Assembly (NCBI GenBank): GCA_934555895.1
Contig: CAKTFH010000045.1
Coordinates: 1-9,229, forward strand
Length of the DNA stretch: 9,229 nt
Origin: an uncultured Muribaculaceae bacterium
GTDB lineage: Bacteria > Bacteroidota > Bacteroidia > Bacteroidales > Muribaculaceae
Reading direction: 5' to 3'
Shown here one piece after another: positions 1 through 5,347 of the stretch. Each line of letters begins with the position of its first letter. The stretch's first letter is position 1. The notes below the pieces were generated by a model, which was given only the letters and a program-made list of their open reading frames with translations, did not search any database and was not told the origin of the DNA. Position numbers and translations under genes: made by a program.

Positions 1-977
1 CCTAATATTTCAAATTGCTCCGGGCAATATTTATCAAGAAAAGTGATAGGTACACCCATGGCTCCATGGTAGTCTGAAGGAATTGCATCAACGAATGGTA
101 CTTCAATTGCATCATAGTTATCATATTTTGCGTAACCTTTCCCTCTAATATCCTTATGTCTTGAATACATGATATTTTCCTCCATAGTCATGAGTGAGAG
201 CGGTTGATGGCGACGACCATGTTCCAGATTGGAGAACCAGCATGAATTACCCAAGCGTGTATAGTTGCCTACATAGCCCATTTTCTCAGCTTTCTTCTTA
301 TATGCTTCAGGAACCACTGTCCCTTCTGGTACACCAAATACCATATCGGTTGAAAAACCTGTAGCTCCAAGCCAAAGACGATTATCCTTGATTAGCGGGA
401 AAACCTCTTTATAGGTAATGGCATTTGTATTTCCTATCATCAGACATTTTTTGTCTGCTTCGAATATCCAAGCGAGGAATTCGCGGAACAGGGAAAATGG
501 GGGATTGGTGACAATGATGTCGGCTTCATCACGCAGACGTGTGACTTCATCGCTGCGAAAATCTCCGTCCCCATCAAGATAACGCCATTCAAGGTCATGG
601 AAATCTATGCGTCCGTCGCCGTCAATGTCATGGTCGAGCACGAATATCTTTCCACGCACAGAAGTTTTGTTCGGGTCAAACTGTGGCGCATCCTGCTCAA
701 AAAGCGATGGCTGATAAGGAGTCTTGTATTTCTTGCTTTCCGGTGCGTATGATGTGGAAATCAGTTTCTTCAGGCCAAGTGTCTGAAAGTGTTGTGCGAA
801 ATATAGGGTGAAGTTACTCCATTCCGGGTCATCACAGGGCAACAGGACAGTTTTTCCACGAAACACATCAGGGTCAAATTCGAGATATGCGTTTATCTCA
901 CGCTCAATATCGTAATATTGAGTGTAGAATTCATCATTCTTGGCGGCTTTGGCCGCCGACAGGGATTCATTTGCCAT
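1..977 (-). CDS. EcoRI-family adenine-specific DNA methyltransferase (3' end beyond window)
   Basis: Translating the minus strand from the ATG at 977 gives 325 uninterrupted codons to the window edge, so the 5' end is complete and the 3' end is missing. The protein starts MANESLSAAKAAKNDEFYTQ, and AKNDEFYTQ is typical of the EcoRI adenine methyltransferase family. Residues 158-161 are NPPF, the amino-methyltransferase catalytic motif that positions the target adenine. The tail MGVPITFLDKYCPEQFEI is the family's conserved C-terminal block, so most of the domain is present. Expected role: transfer of methyl from S-adenosylmethionine to adenine N6 in a specific DNA site. A D-rich loop at residues 117-128 matches an EF-hand loop. 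The start lies 2 nt after the stop of the XRE antitoxin gene, so translation is probably coupled within one operon. No restriction endonuclease is visible in the window. GC by hand count is about 44% over 1-960, below sampled stretches of the neighbours, and lowest in the 3' half. Family assignment is confident; the target site is unknown. Confidence 0.93.
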   Translation of the reverse strand, partial: MANESLSAAKAAKNDEFYTQYYDIEREINAYLEFDPDVFRGKTVLLPCDDPEWSNFTLYFAQHFQTLGLKKLISTSYAPESKKYKTPYQPSLFEQDAPQFDPNKTSVRGKIFVLDHDIDGDGRIDFHDLEWRYLDGDGDFRSDEVTRLRDEADIIVTNPPFSLFREFLAWIFEADKKCLMIGNTNAITYKEVFPLIKDNRLWLGATGFSTDMVFGVPEGTVVPEAYKKKAEKMGYVGNYTRLGNSCWFSNLEHGRRHQPLSLMTMEENIMYSRHKDIRGKGYAKYDNYDAIEVPFVDAIPSDYHGAMGVPITFLDKYCPEQFEIL

Positions 978-979
978 GA

Positions 980-1243
980 TTAGACGGAGATTATGGATTT
1001 GCCGAAAAATGCCGACAGCATGGCAAGTGTGGAGACTGTGAAATTATGCTGTCCGCTCAACCATCGGGTTATCTCGCTCGGACGCTTACCTATCTGGTCG
1101 GCAAACTGCTTCTTTGAAAGTCCGCGCTCCTGCATAAGAGCATCGATTTTATTGGATATAGCGAAAGACAGGTTAATCTCTTCTTTTATTTCAGGTGGCA
1201 CCTGATTAACCATTTCCCGGTATCTGTTTCTAATATCTTTCAT
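980..1243 (-). CDS. XRE-family HTH antitoxin / repressor
   Basis: This 87-residue protein has an N-terminal helical stretch (residues 1-28, possible toxin-binding arm). A Cro/cI-type helix-turn-helix fills roughly residues 29-87, with the pattern LSKKQFADQIGKRPSEITRW followed by a third-helix region ending FGKSIISV. The ATG at 1243 overlaps the TGA of the upstream putative toxin gene (ATGA at 1240-1243). This is the translational coupling usual in type II toxin-antitoxin pairs with toxin-first, higBA-like order. As known for such antitoxins, it probably neutralises the toxin and represses the operon by binding the palindrome at 1752-1771. Because it directly precedes a methyltransferase gene and has the size of restriction-modification controller (C) proteins, it might also set methyltransferase levels. 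That second role is inference. HTH assignment is strong; antitoxin role is moderately sure. Confidence 0.85.
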   Translation of the reverse strand: MKDIRNRYREMVNQVPPEIKEEINLSFAISNKIDALMQERGLSKKQFADQIGKRPSEITRWLSGQHNFTVSTLAMLSAFFGKSIISV

Positions 1244-1710
1244 AGCTTAAATGTTTTGTCGGTCTCGATTGTCTTGGATGTTACTGTTACGGTTCCGTCA
1301 CGTTGTCCCTCTTTCAGCAGTTCTTCAAATTTCTGTAAAGTCAGAACATACCCACGCAACGAATCATCTTCCTCATATGTCCGCGAGTTTTTGACACCTC
1401 CGTTGCCGAGAACAAGAATCCGGTCGGAGAGACGCAGACAATATAGACGGAGTTTGGAACGAAGCACAGGAAGAGCCACCACGGAATCACGCATCTTGCC
1501 CTCGAGACGGAAGAATCGTTCCAATGCTCCTTCATCGGCAATCTTATCTAAAATTTGCACTATGTGCAATAAGTCCTTATTCAGTTGAGCATCTTCAATG
1601 AATTTGGTATAAAAACGCTCATATTCAGTCTCGGATTCTTCCGAGAACTGAATAGTGTAAATGGTACACTTATCAGTATCGTTGACTAAAACTAGTTCTA
1701 CTTCGCTCAT
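1240..1710 (-). CDS. RelE/HigB-like (Gp49-like) putative toxin
   Basis: This is a 156-residue protein. Its core around residues 63-112 has a basic, aromatic-rich segment (LERFFRLEGKMRDSV) followed by LRSKLRLYCLRLSDRILVLG and GGVKNSRTY. That is the pattern of strands and basic residues seen in HigB/Gp49-type members of the RelE superfamily, which cleave ribosome-bound mRNA. It is longer than classical RelE or HigB (about 90-110 aa), with an extra acidic N-terminus and a C-terminal tail (EGQRDGTVTVTSKTIETDKT). The ATG at 1708-1710 lies about 25 nt downstream of a TATCTTTG promoter box and is first in the three-gene operon. The 4-nt overlap with the downstream XRE gene supports a toxin-antitoxin pair. 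Catalytic residues cannot be named with certainty, so this could be a non-toxic homologue. Confidence 0.68.
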   Translation of the reverse strand: MSEVELVLVNDTDKCTIYTIQFSEESETEYERFYTKFIEDAQLNKDLLHIVQILDKIADEGALERFFRLEGKMRDSVVALPVLRSKLRLYCLRLSDRILVLGNGGVKNSRTYEEDDSLRGYVLTLQKFEELLKEGQRDGTVTVTSKTIETDKTFKL

Positions 1711-1735
1711 ATCGACAGTTCTTTTGATTATAACG

Positions 1736-1743
1736 CAAAGATA
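1736..1743 (-). promoter_or_regulatory. -7 promoter box of the toxin-antitoxin-methyltransferase operon
   Basis: On the minus strand the sequence reads TATCTTTG, an exact match to the Bacteroidetes -7 consensus TAnnTTTG. The toxin ATG is about 25 nt downstream, giving a short leader. No clear TTTG is seen at -33; that place is occupied by the palindrome at 1752-1771. Confidence 0.7.
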
Positions 1744-1751
1744 CGACTTTT

Positions 1752-1771
1752 ATTTCACATAGATGTGAAAT
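1752..1771. promoter_or_regulatory. palindromic operator (9-bp arms, 2-nt centre)
   Basis: The sequence atttcacatagatgtgaaat is a perfect inverted repeat of two 9-bp arms around AG. It lies 8 bp upstream of the -7 box, covering about -20 to -39 of the operon promoter. This is where an XRE antitoxin would block RNA polymerase. No second copy is seen in the window. The regulator assignment is inferred from position. Confidence 0.72.
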
Positions 1772-1881
1772 GCAGAGATCTTTTCTGGGTGCGTGCAGGA
1801 AAATAATTCGGTTTTGTTTGGTGTACTACGAAGGAGCTCAAAGGAACACAGGATCATATATTGTTGCGATTCTCGGGTGAT
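1772..1881. other. divergent intergenic spacer with no recognised gene
   Basis: Between the toxin operon promoter and the plus-strand promoter at 1882-1913 I see no ORF with coding character, no RNA gene and no terminator-like hairpin. Confidence 0.5.
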
Positions 1882-1913
1882 TTTGCAGAATTCAGGGTAT
1901 TTAACTAAATTTG
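1882..1913 (+). promoter_or_regulatory. consensus Bacteroidetes promoter
   Basis: TTTG (1882-1885), a 20-nt spacer and TAAATTTG (1906-1913) match the Bacteroidetes housekeeping promoter exactly. With the box centred on -7, transcription should begin at about 1916-1919, at or next to an ATG at 1916. The mRNA may therefore be leaderless for the small ORF described next, with about 130 nt before the membrane protein gene. Confidence 0.72.
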
Positions 1914-1915
1914 CA

Positions 1916-1969
1916 ATGAAATTAAGCGCGATCCAAGCAACTGCTGATAGTTGCTGCGGAGGTTGCTAA
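1916..1969 (+). CDS. putative leaderless Cys-rich leader peptide (17 aa)
   Basis: The ATG at 1916 opens a 17-codon ORF, MKLSAIQATADSCCGGC, ending in TAA at 1967-1969. It begins only 2 nt after the consensus -7 box, so the transcript probably starts at or within a few nt of its start codon. Leaderless translation is the natural reading. Codons 13, 14 and 17 are all TGC (Cys), clustered right before the stop, followed within a few nt by inverted repeats and then the membrane protein gene. Leaderless Cys-containing upstream ORFs that act as cysteine-responsive attenuators are known in mycobacteria; applying that model here is inference. It could instead be a metal-binding small peptide, a precursor of a modified peptide, or chance, since an ORF this short has little statistical weight. 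Confidence 0.4.
   Translation: MKLSAIQATADSCCGGC
1936..1967 (+). promoter_or_regulatory. alternative hairpins overlapping the Cys codons
   Basis: The arm AGCAACT (1936-1942) pairs perfectly with AGTTGCT (1949-1955) across a 6-nt loop. Its first six bases can pair instead with GTTGCT (1962-1967). The two pairings are mutually exclusive, and both 3' arms contain Cys codons of the small ORF. A translating or stalled ribosome would change which one forms. Function is inferred. Confidence 0.35.
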
Positions 1970-1972
1970 TCT

Positions 1973-2020
1973 GCTGGCAATATAATATTTGCAAGTCAAC
2001 AGCCAGCTCTTGATATTTTT
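1973..2020 (+). terminator. weak candidate attenuator stem with T-rich tail
   Basis: GCTGGC (1973-1978) pairs with GCCAGC (2002-2007) over a 23-nt loop. Beyond the stem lies a T-rich stretch including five T at 2016-2020. The stem begins 4 nt after the stop of the Cys-rich ORF, so a ribosome halted on the Cys codons would cover its 5' arm. The T run starts about 8 nt after the stem, too far for a textbook terminator, hence low confidence. Confidence 0.22.
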
Positions 2021-2021
2021 G
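1988..2021 (+). promoter_or_regulatory. possible second promoter before the membrane protein gene
   Basis: TTTG (1988-1991), 22 nt, and TATTTTTG (2014-2021) also fit the Bacteroidetes consensus. It would start transcription about 25 nt before the ATG at 2050 and bypass the Cys-rich ORF. The spacer is slightly long, and the T-rich context makes a chance match easy. Confidence 0.35.
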
Positions 2022-2049
2022 TGGTTTTATTAAATTGAAGGGAAAAATT

Positions 2050-2796
2050 ATGATTTTAGGTTTAAGGTTATCCAAAGATATTTTCTTCTCTTTCATCTGG
2101 CAACATTTTTTTCTTCTTTTCTCTCTCGAAATGATGACTCTCGGCATAGCGTTTTGTCTCAAGTCATGTCTCGGCAGCAGTGCAATCTCTTCGATACCTT
2201 ATGTCATGTCAATTGCCGGTGGCGACGGCATTGCTCCTGCATTGAGCGTGGGTGGCTATACCATCATCATGAATTTTATCCTGGTTTTCTGTCAGATTCT
2301 TGTGTTGAGGCGTCGTTTTTCACCTCTACAGCTCTTTCAGCTTGTTATCGGCTTTGTTTTCGGATGGCTTATTGACTTGAATATGTCGATGCTGTCATTC
2401 GCAAGCTTCACTACCCTTCCGGCGCAAATTGCTGCTCAGCTCGCAGGATGCGTAATCATGGGCATCGGCATTTCTTTTGAAGTGAAATGTGGCTCCGTCA
2501 CGATGCCGGGCGAAGGAATATCAGTGGCCATCAGCCGGGTAAGCGGTGCGTCTTTCGCTAAGGTCAAAATGTTTGTCGACACATCGCTTGTGGTTATTGC
2601 CATAGGCCTGTGCTATCTTTTTTTCAACCATTGGCTTTGGGATGTGATTGGTCCCGGAACTCTCTTCGCCATGCTTTTCATAGGGTATGTCGTCAAGGTG
2701 GTCACTCCTCACATTGCATGGTTTGACAAACTTCTCGATTACCCCGGTTTTGAGCGTATTGCGGTAGGTCTTCTCAGGTTTATAAATCGAAGGTAA
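2050..2796 (+). CDS. YczE/YyaS/YitT-family integral membrane protein
   Basis: This 248-residue protein begins MILGLRLSKDIFFSF and is strongly hydrophobic. It has about five or six predicted membrane segments (near residues 12-35, 70-88, 92-110, 120-143, 170-188 and 195-213). The pattern includes an early G-I-A-F/L-K-S-like loop, GGYTIIMNFILVFCQ, a G-F-x-F-G-W-x-I-D-L segment, and a PGEGISVAISRV loop. It matches the YczE/YyaS/YitT family of unknown transport function as found in Bacteroidetes (I believe the DUF6198 group). The ATG at 2050 is preferred over an in-frame TTG at 2035 because GAAGGG, an SD-like site, lies about 7 nt upstream. Upstream are a consensus promoter and the Cys-rich small ORF; downstream, 79 nt away, is a lipoprotein gene with no clear promoter of its own. 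The substrate is unknown. Family call fairly sure; role open. Confidence 0.82.
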   Translation: MILGLRLSKDIFFSFIWQHFFLLFSLEMMTLGIAFCLKSCLGSSAISSIPYVMSIAGGDGIAPALSVGGYTIIMNFILVFCQILVLRRRFSPLQLFQLVIGFVFGWLIDLNMSMLSFASFTTLPAQIAAQLAGCVIMGIGISFEVKCGSVTMPGEGISVAISRVSGASFAKVKMFVDTSLVVIAIGLCYLFFNHWLWDVIGPGTLFAMLFIGYVVKVVTPHIAWFDKLLDYPGFERIAVGLLRFINRR

Positions 2797-2807
2797 ACTT
2801 CTGAGAA
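2771..2807 (+). terminator. hairpin over the stop codon, possible weak terminator
   Basis: TTCTCAG-GTTTA (2771-2782) pairs with TAAAC-TT-CTGAGAA (2794-2807), a 12-bp stem broken by a two-base bulge. It spans the stop codon of the membrane protein gene. A short T run (cgtttt) follows only after about 10 nt. It may reduce read-through or stabilise the 3' end; a real terminator is uncertain. Confidence 0.3.
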
Positions 2808-2875
2808 CCATACTTCGTTTTAAGTAAACTGGTATATGGTATGATTTTAATAAATTGAAAATTAATAGCATAAAA

Positions 2876-3295
2876 ATGAAATTCTTATCGAAGCTTATAA
2901 TCTGTGTGGCTGTGGCGATGGCATGCCTTGCATCATGCAGCCGCAACAGCAGCGCCATCCAGGCCATGGTTGACGAGCTTAATTCGCCTACATTCCGCGC
3001 CATGGAGGCCAAAACAGGTCTGTTCGACGATTCGAAAGCCGAGATTGACGGCGACTCGCTGGTAATCACTTTCCTCTGCCGGCCATGGATAAATCTTTCC
3101 GGCATCTCGCAGGAGCAGATGCCTCAGCTTCAGGCTTCGGCTCTGGCTGAGTTCCGTGACAAGCTTGCTGACGAAAACTTCCGCAAGGGCATCGAGGCGC
3201 TTGCCGAAGAGCATATGGCCATCAAGATGGTGTGGCAGGATGTCAACGGTAAATCGATTGACATAAAGGTCGACCCAGCCGAGGTATTGAAGTAA
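2876..3295 (+). CDS. small lipoprotein of unknown function
   Basis: This 139-residue protein begins MKFLSKLIICVAVAMACLASC. A basic N-terminus, a hydrophobic core and the lipobox LASC with Cys21 mark a signal-peptidase-II lipoprotein, anchored in the cell envelope. The ATG at 2876 gives a proper signal peptide; an in-frame TTG at 2855 would only add seven polar residues. The mature part is soluble, about 118 residues: helical and acidic (IQAMVDELNSPTFRAMEAKTG), then a strand-like DSLVITFLCRPW, then a helical Q/A/E-rich segment, then a strand-like MVWQDVNGKSIDIKVDPAEV. I do not recognise a named family. It lies 79 nt after the membrane protein gene without an obvious own promoter, so co-transcription is possible. 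It is followed by another exported protein gene after a structured 104-nt gap. Confidence 0.8.
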   Translation: MKFLSKLIICVAVAMACLASCSRNSSAIQAMVDELNSPTFRAMEAKTGLFDDSKAEIDGDSLVITFLCRPWINLSGISQEQMPQLQASALAEFRDKLADENFRKGIEALAEEHMAIKMVWQDVNGKSIDIKVDPAEVLK

Positions 3296-3313
3296 AGTTG
3301 ATGCGCTTCACCC

Positions 3314-3392
3314 TGAACTTTTAAACTTGTCGGCGCGTTGAAATTGCAAAGGACTAAAGGTCCGTCGTTCAACCGTTCAAATTTAAAAGTCA
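3314..3392 (+). promoter_or_regulatory. nested inverted repeat in the leader of the PepSY-like gene
   Basis: Three arms nest within one another. ACTTTTAAA (3317-3325) pairs with TTTAAAAGT (3382-3390), extendable by TG/CA with one bulge. GTTGAA (3337-3342) pairs with TTCAAC (3368-3373). GGAC (3351-3354) pairs with GTCC (3360-3363). The structure ends just before the ATG at 3400. It could terminate the lipoprotein transcript, hide the translation start or protect the mRNA. A near-consensus promoter (TTG 3298-3300, TAAACTTG 3322-3329, one mismatch) overlaps its left arm. Confidence 0.42.
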
Positions 3393-3399
3393 AGGGATA

Positions 3400-3960
3400 A
3401 TGAAAGCACATGTTTCTATATTTAAATCAATGATACTCTTGGTCGTGGTGGCCATAGGAGCTATCATGCCGCTGTCGGTAACGGCACAGCTTAAGAATGC
3501 CAATTACAAGGCTCCCCGCAGCGCCGTGCGTGAAGTGCCTTACGGATTTACCGGTGTGGGGCCTGTGGTGGCAGGCAGTGTCGATTTCGACGCCATCCCC
3601 TCGAAAGCGCAGAAATTCCTCAAGAAGCACTGCAATGGCCATGCCGTGGTGAAATGCGAGAAGAAATATACCTCCGGCGATTTTGAGATAACCTTGGCCG
3701 ACGGCATAGAAATGGAATTCGATGCCAAAGGCAATATCGTTGAAATCGAGGCGCCCGACAATTATTCGCTCTCACCGGCCCTGCTCAAAGCTGTGGTTCC
3801 TAAGAAGCTGTATAATCTTTTGTCTAACAATGGTTTTGACAGTAGCGTGGAAGCCGTGCAGCACGAGCGTGGTGGTTATCGTATGGAAGTGGCCGACCCG
3901 GTTTTCGAGCAACTGACTTACGATAATTCGGGCGTGCTCACTCTCATTGTCGACGACTGA
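3400..3960 (+). CDS. secreted PepSY-like (DUF2874/BLIP-like) protein
   Basis: This 186-residue protein has a signal peptide (basic start, hydrophobic residues 11-25, probable cleavage after VTA at residue 29), so it is exported to the periplasm or surface. Residues about 64-122 carry the Bacteroidetes PepSY-like pattern: IPSKAQKFLKKHCNGHAVV, then a lysine-rich strand, then DFEITLADGIEMEFDAKGNI. A second, more diverged copy follows at about 123-186 (LSPALLKAVVPKKLYNLL, then YRMEVADPVFEQLTYDNSGV). Two such repeats are usual for this family, which is structurally related to beta-lactamase-inhibitor-like folds. Function is poorly known; binding or inhibition of a partner is only a family guess. 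The gene lies 104 nt after the lipoprotein gene, behind a nested hairpin. A single Cys (residue 79) is left in the mature protein. Confidence 0.8.
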   Translation: MKAHVSIFKSMILLVVVAIGAIMPLSVTAQLKNANYKAPRSAVREVPYGFTGVGPVVAGSVDFDAIPSKAQKFLKKHCNGHAVVKCEKKYTSGDFEITLADGIEMEFDAKGNIVEIEAPDNYSLSPALLKAVVPKKLYNLLSNNGFDSSVEAVQHERGGYRMEVADPVFEQLTYDNSGVLTLIVDD

Positions 3961-4020
3961 TCGATATTTCCTCATCATCAGAAAATCTTCAGAACCTATA
4001 ACTATTCCGTCGGGAAGAAA

Positions 4021-4042
4021 GGCGTGCCATGGCGTGGACGCC
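4021..4042 (+). terminator. short GC-rich hairpin after the PepSY-like gene
   Basis: GGCGT (4021-4025) and CCA (4027-4029) pair with TGG-ACGCC (4035-4042), an 8-bp stem with one bulged G and a 5-nt loop. It lies between the PepSY-like gene and the next promoter, where a terminator is expected. No long T run follows (ccttattctcc), so it would be weak or assisted. Confidence 0.28.
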
Positions 4043-4056
4043 TTATTCTCCGGCGG

Positions 4057-4088
4057 TTTGTTTGTTAGCGCGGAAATTCTTAATTTTG
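4057..4088 (+). promoter_or_regulatory. consensus promoter of the aminotransferase gene
   Basis: TTTG (4057-4060), a 20-nt spacer and TAATTTTG (4081-4088) match the Bacteroidetes consensus exactly. Transcription would begin near 4092, leaving a leader of about 30 nt before the ATG at 4125. The aminotransferase can therefore be expressed independently of the upstream genes. Confidence 0.75.
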
Positions 4089-4124
4089 CCAACCCGAAAA
4101 TTAATTATATAATCATTAAGAATA

Positions 4125-5318
4125 ATGCCTGAAGTATCAAAACGTGGCACAGAGATGCCTGCATCTCCTATCCGACGGCTCGTGCCTCTGGCCAACAAAG
4201 CCAAAGCACGCGGCATCAAGGTATATCAGCTCAATATCGGTCAGCCCGACATACCCACCTCTCCGCAGGGACTGGCGGCGTTGCACAACATCGACCGCGA
4301 TGTGCTGGAATACAGCCCATCGGAAGGACTTCTCTCGCTGAGGCAGAAATTGCAGAAATACTACAAGACCTATGACATCCGTGTGGATGTTGATGATATA
4401 ATCGTGACCACCGGCGGTTCCGAGGCGGTGCTGTTCGCATTCATGGCGTGTCTCGACCCCGGTGATGAAATCATCGTACCCGAGCCTGCCTATGCCAACT
4501 ATATGGCGTTCGCAATCTCTGCCGGCGCGAAAATCGTCACCATCCCTTCGAGCATAGACGAAGGCTTCGCGTTGCCTCCCCTTGAGAAATTCGAGGAACT
4601 GATTACCCCGCGTACCAAAGGCATACTCATCTGCAACCCCAACAACCCCACGGGATACCTTTATTCCATGAGAGAAATGCTGCAGCTGCGTGACCTCGTG
4701 AAGAAACACGACCTCTTCCTCTTCTCCGACGAGGTTTACCGCGAGTTCTGCTACACCGGCGCTCCCTATATATCGGCATTCCATCTTCCCGGCATCGAGG
4801 AGCAGGTGGTGCTTATCGACTCGGTGTCGAAACGCTATAACGAGTGCGGTATCCGTGTCGGCGCCCTCATCACCAAGCATCCCAAGCTCAAACAGAACAT
4901 CATGAAGTTCTGCCAGGCGCGTCTGAGTCCGCCACTGATTGGCCAGATTGTCGCCGAGGCCTCAATCGACACACCGCGCGAGTATATGCTTGACACCTAC
5001 AACGAGTATGTGGACCGCCGCAAATTCCTCATTGATGAACTCAACAAGATTCCGGGAGTCTACAGTCCCATTCCTATGGGCGCGTTCTACACCGTGGCAC
5101 GCCTTCCGGTCGACGACGCTGATAAATTCTGCGCCTGGTGCCTCGATGAGTTCTCATACGAGGGCAAGACAGTGTTCATGGCTCCGGCATCGGGCTTCTA
5201 TACCACTCCCGGCATGGGCCGCGACGAAGTGCGTATAGCATATGTGCTGAGCCGCGAAGACCTCAAGGATGCCATGGAGGTGCTTCGCAAGGCACTCGAG
5301 GCTTACAACAACCGCTGA
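4125..5318 (+). CDS. class I/II (fold type I) PLP-dependent aminotransferase, AspC-like
   Basis: This 397-residue cytosolic enzyme, about 390-400 aa as usual for the family, would move an amino group between an amino acid and a 2-oxo acid. Visible fold-type-I features are: LNIGQPDIPTS at residues 36-46 (substrate loop), TTGGSEAVLFAF at 95-106 (phosphate-binding turn), PEPAYANY at 119-126, CNPNNPTG at 170-177 with Asn174, SDEVYREF at 201-208 with Asp202 (pyridine nitrogen) and Tyr205, SVSKRYNECGIRVG at 233-246 with the PLP Schiff-base Lys236, and Arg370 in EVRIAYV, expected to bind the substrate carboxylate. The exact substrate cannot be read from these motifs; aspartate, aromatic or alanine-type activity are all possible. 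The gene has its own promoter and a strong terminator, so it is probably monocistronic. Codon 2 onward fits the family N-terminus, so ATG 4125 is secure. Confidence 0.93.
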   Translation: MPEVSKRGTEMPASPIRRLVPLANKAKARGIKVYQLNIGQPDIPTSPQGLAALHNIDRDVLEYSPSEGLLSLRQKLQKYYKTYDIRVDVDDIIVTTGGSEAVLFAFMACLDPGDEIIVPEPAYANYMAFAISAGAKIVTIPSSIDEGFALPPLEKFEELITPRTKGILICNPNNPTGYLYSMREMLQLRDLVKKHDLFLFSDEVYREFCYTGAPYISAFHLPGIEEQVVLIDSVSKRYNECGIRVGALITKHPKLKQNIMKFCQARLSPPLIGQIVAEASIDTPREYMLDTYNEYVDRRKFLIDELNKIPGVYSPIPMGAFYTVARLPVDDADKFCAWCLDEFSYEGKTVFMAPASGFYTTPGMGRDEVRIAYVLSREDLKDAMEVLRKALEAYNNR

Positions 5319-5347
5319 TTTTCACCAATAAACATATCCATACTACA

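Noticed and set aside
2035..2049. TTG start for the membrane protein
   Set aside because: The ATG at 2050 has an SD-like GAAGGG about 7 nt upstream, and the extra five residues add nothing recognisable.
1905..2162. 85-codon minus-strand open frame across the leader and start of the membrane protein gene
   Set aside because: It is Lys/Arg/Ile-rich as expected from A/T-rich noncoding DNA and opposes a well-supported promoter and gene.
2521..3105. 194-codon open frame on the minus strand
   Set aside because: It spans the end of the membrane protein gene, the spacer and the lipoprotein gene, all convincing on the other strand, and shows no domain.
4137..4880. 247-codon open frame on the minus strand
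   Set aside because: It is antisense to the aminotransferase gene, which has all its catalytic motifs. The antisense product has no recognisable domain and reflects the high-GC codon pattern.
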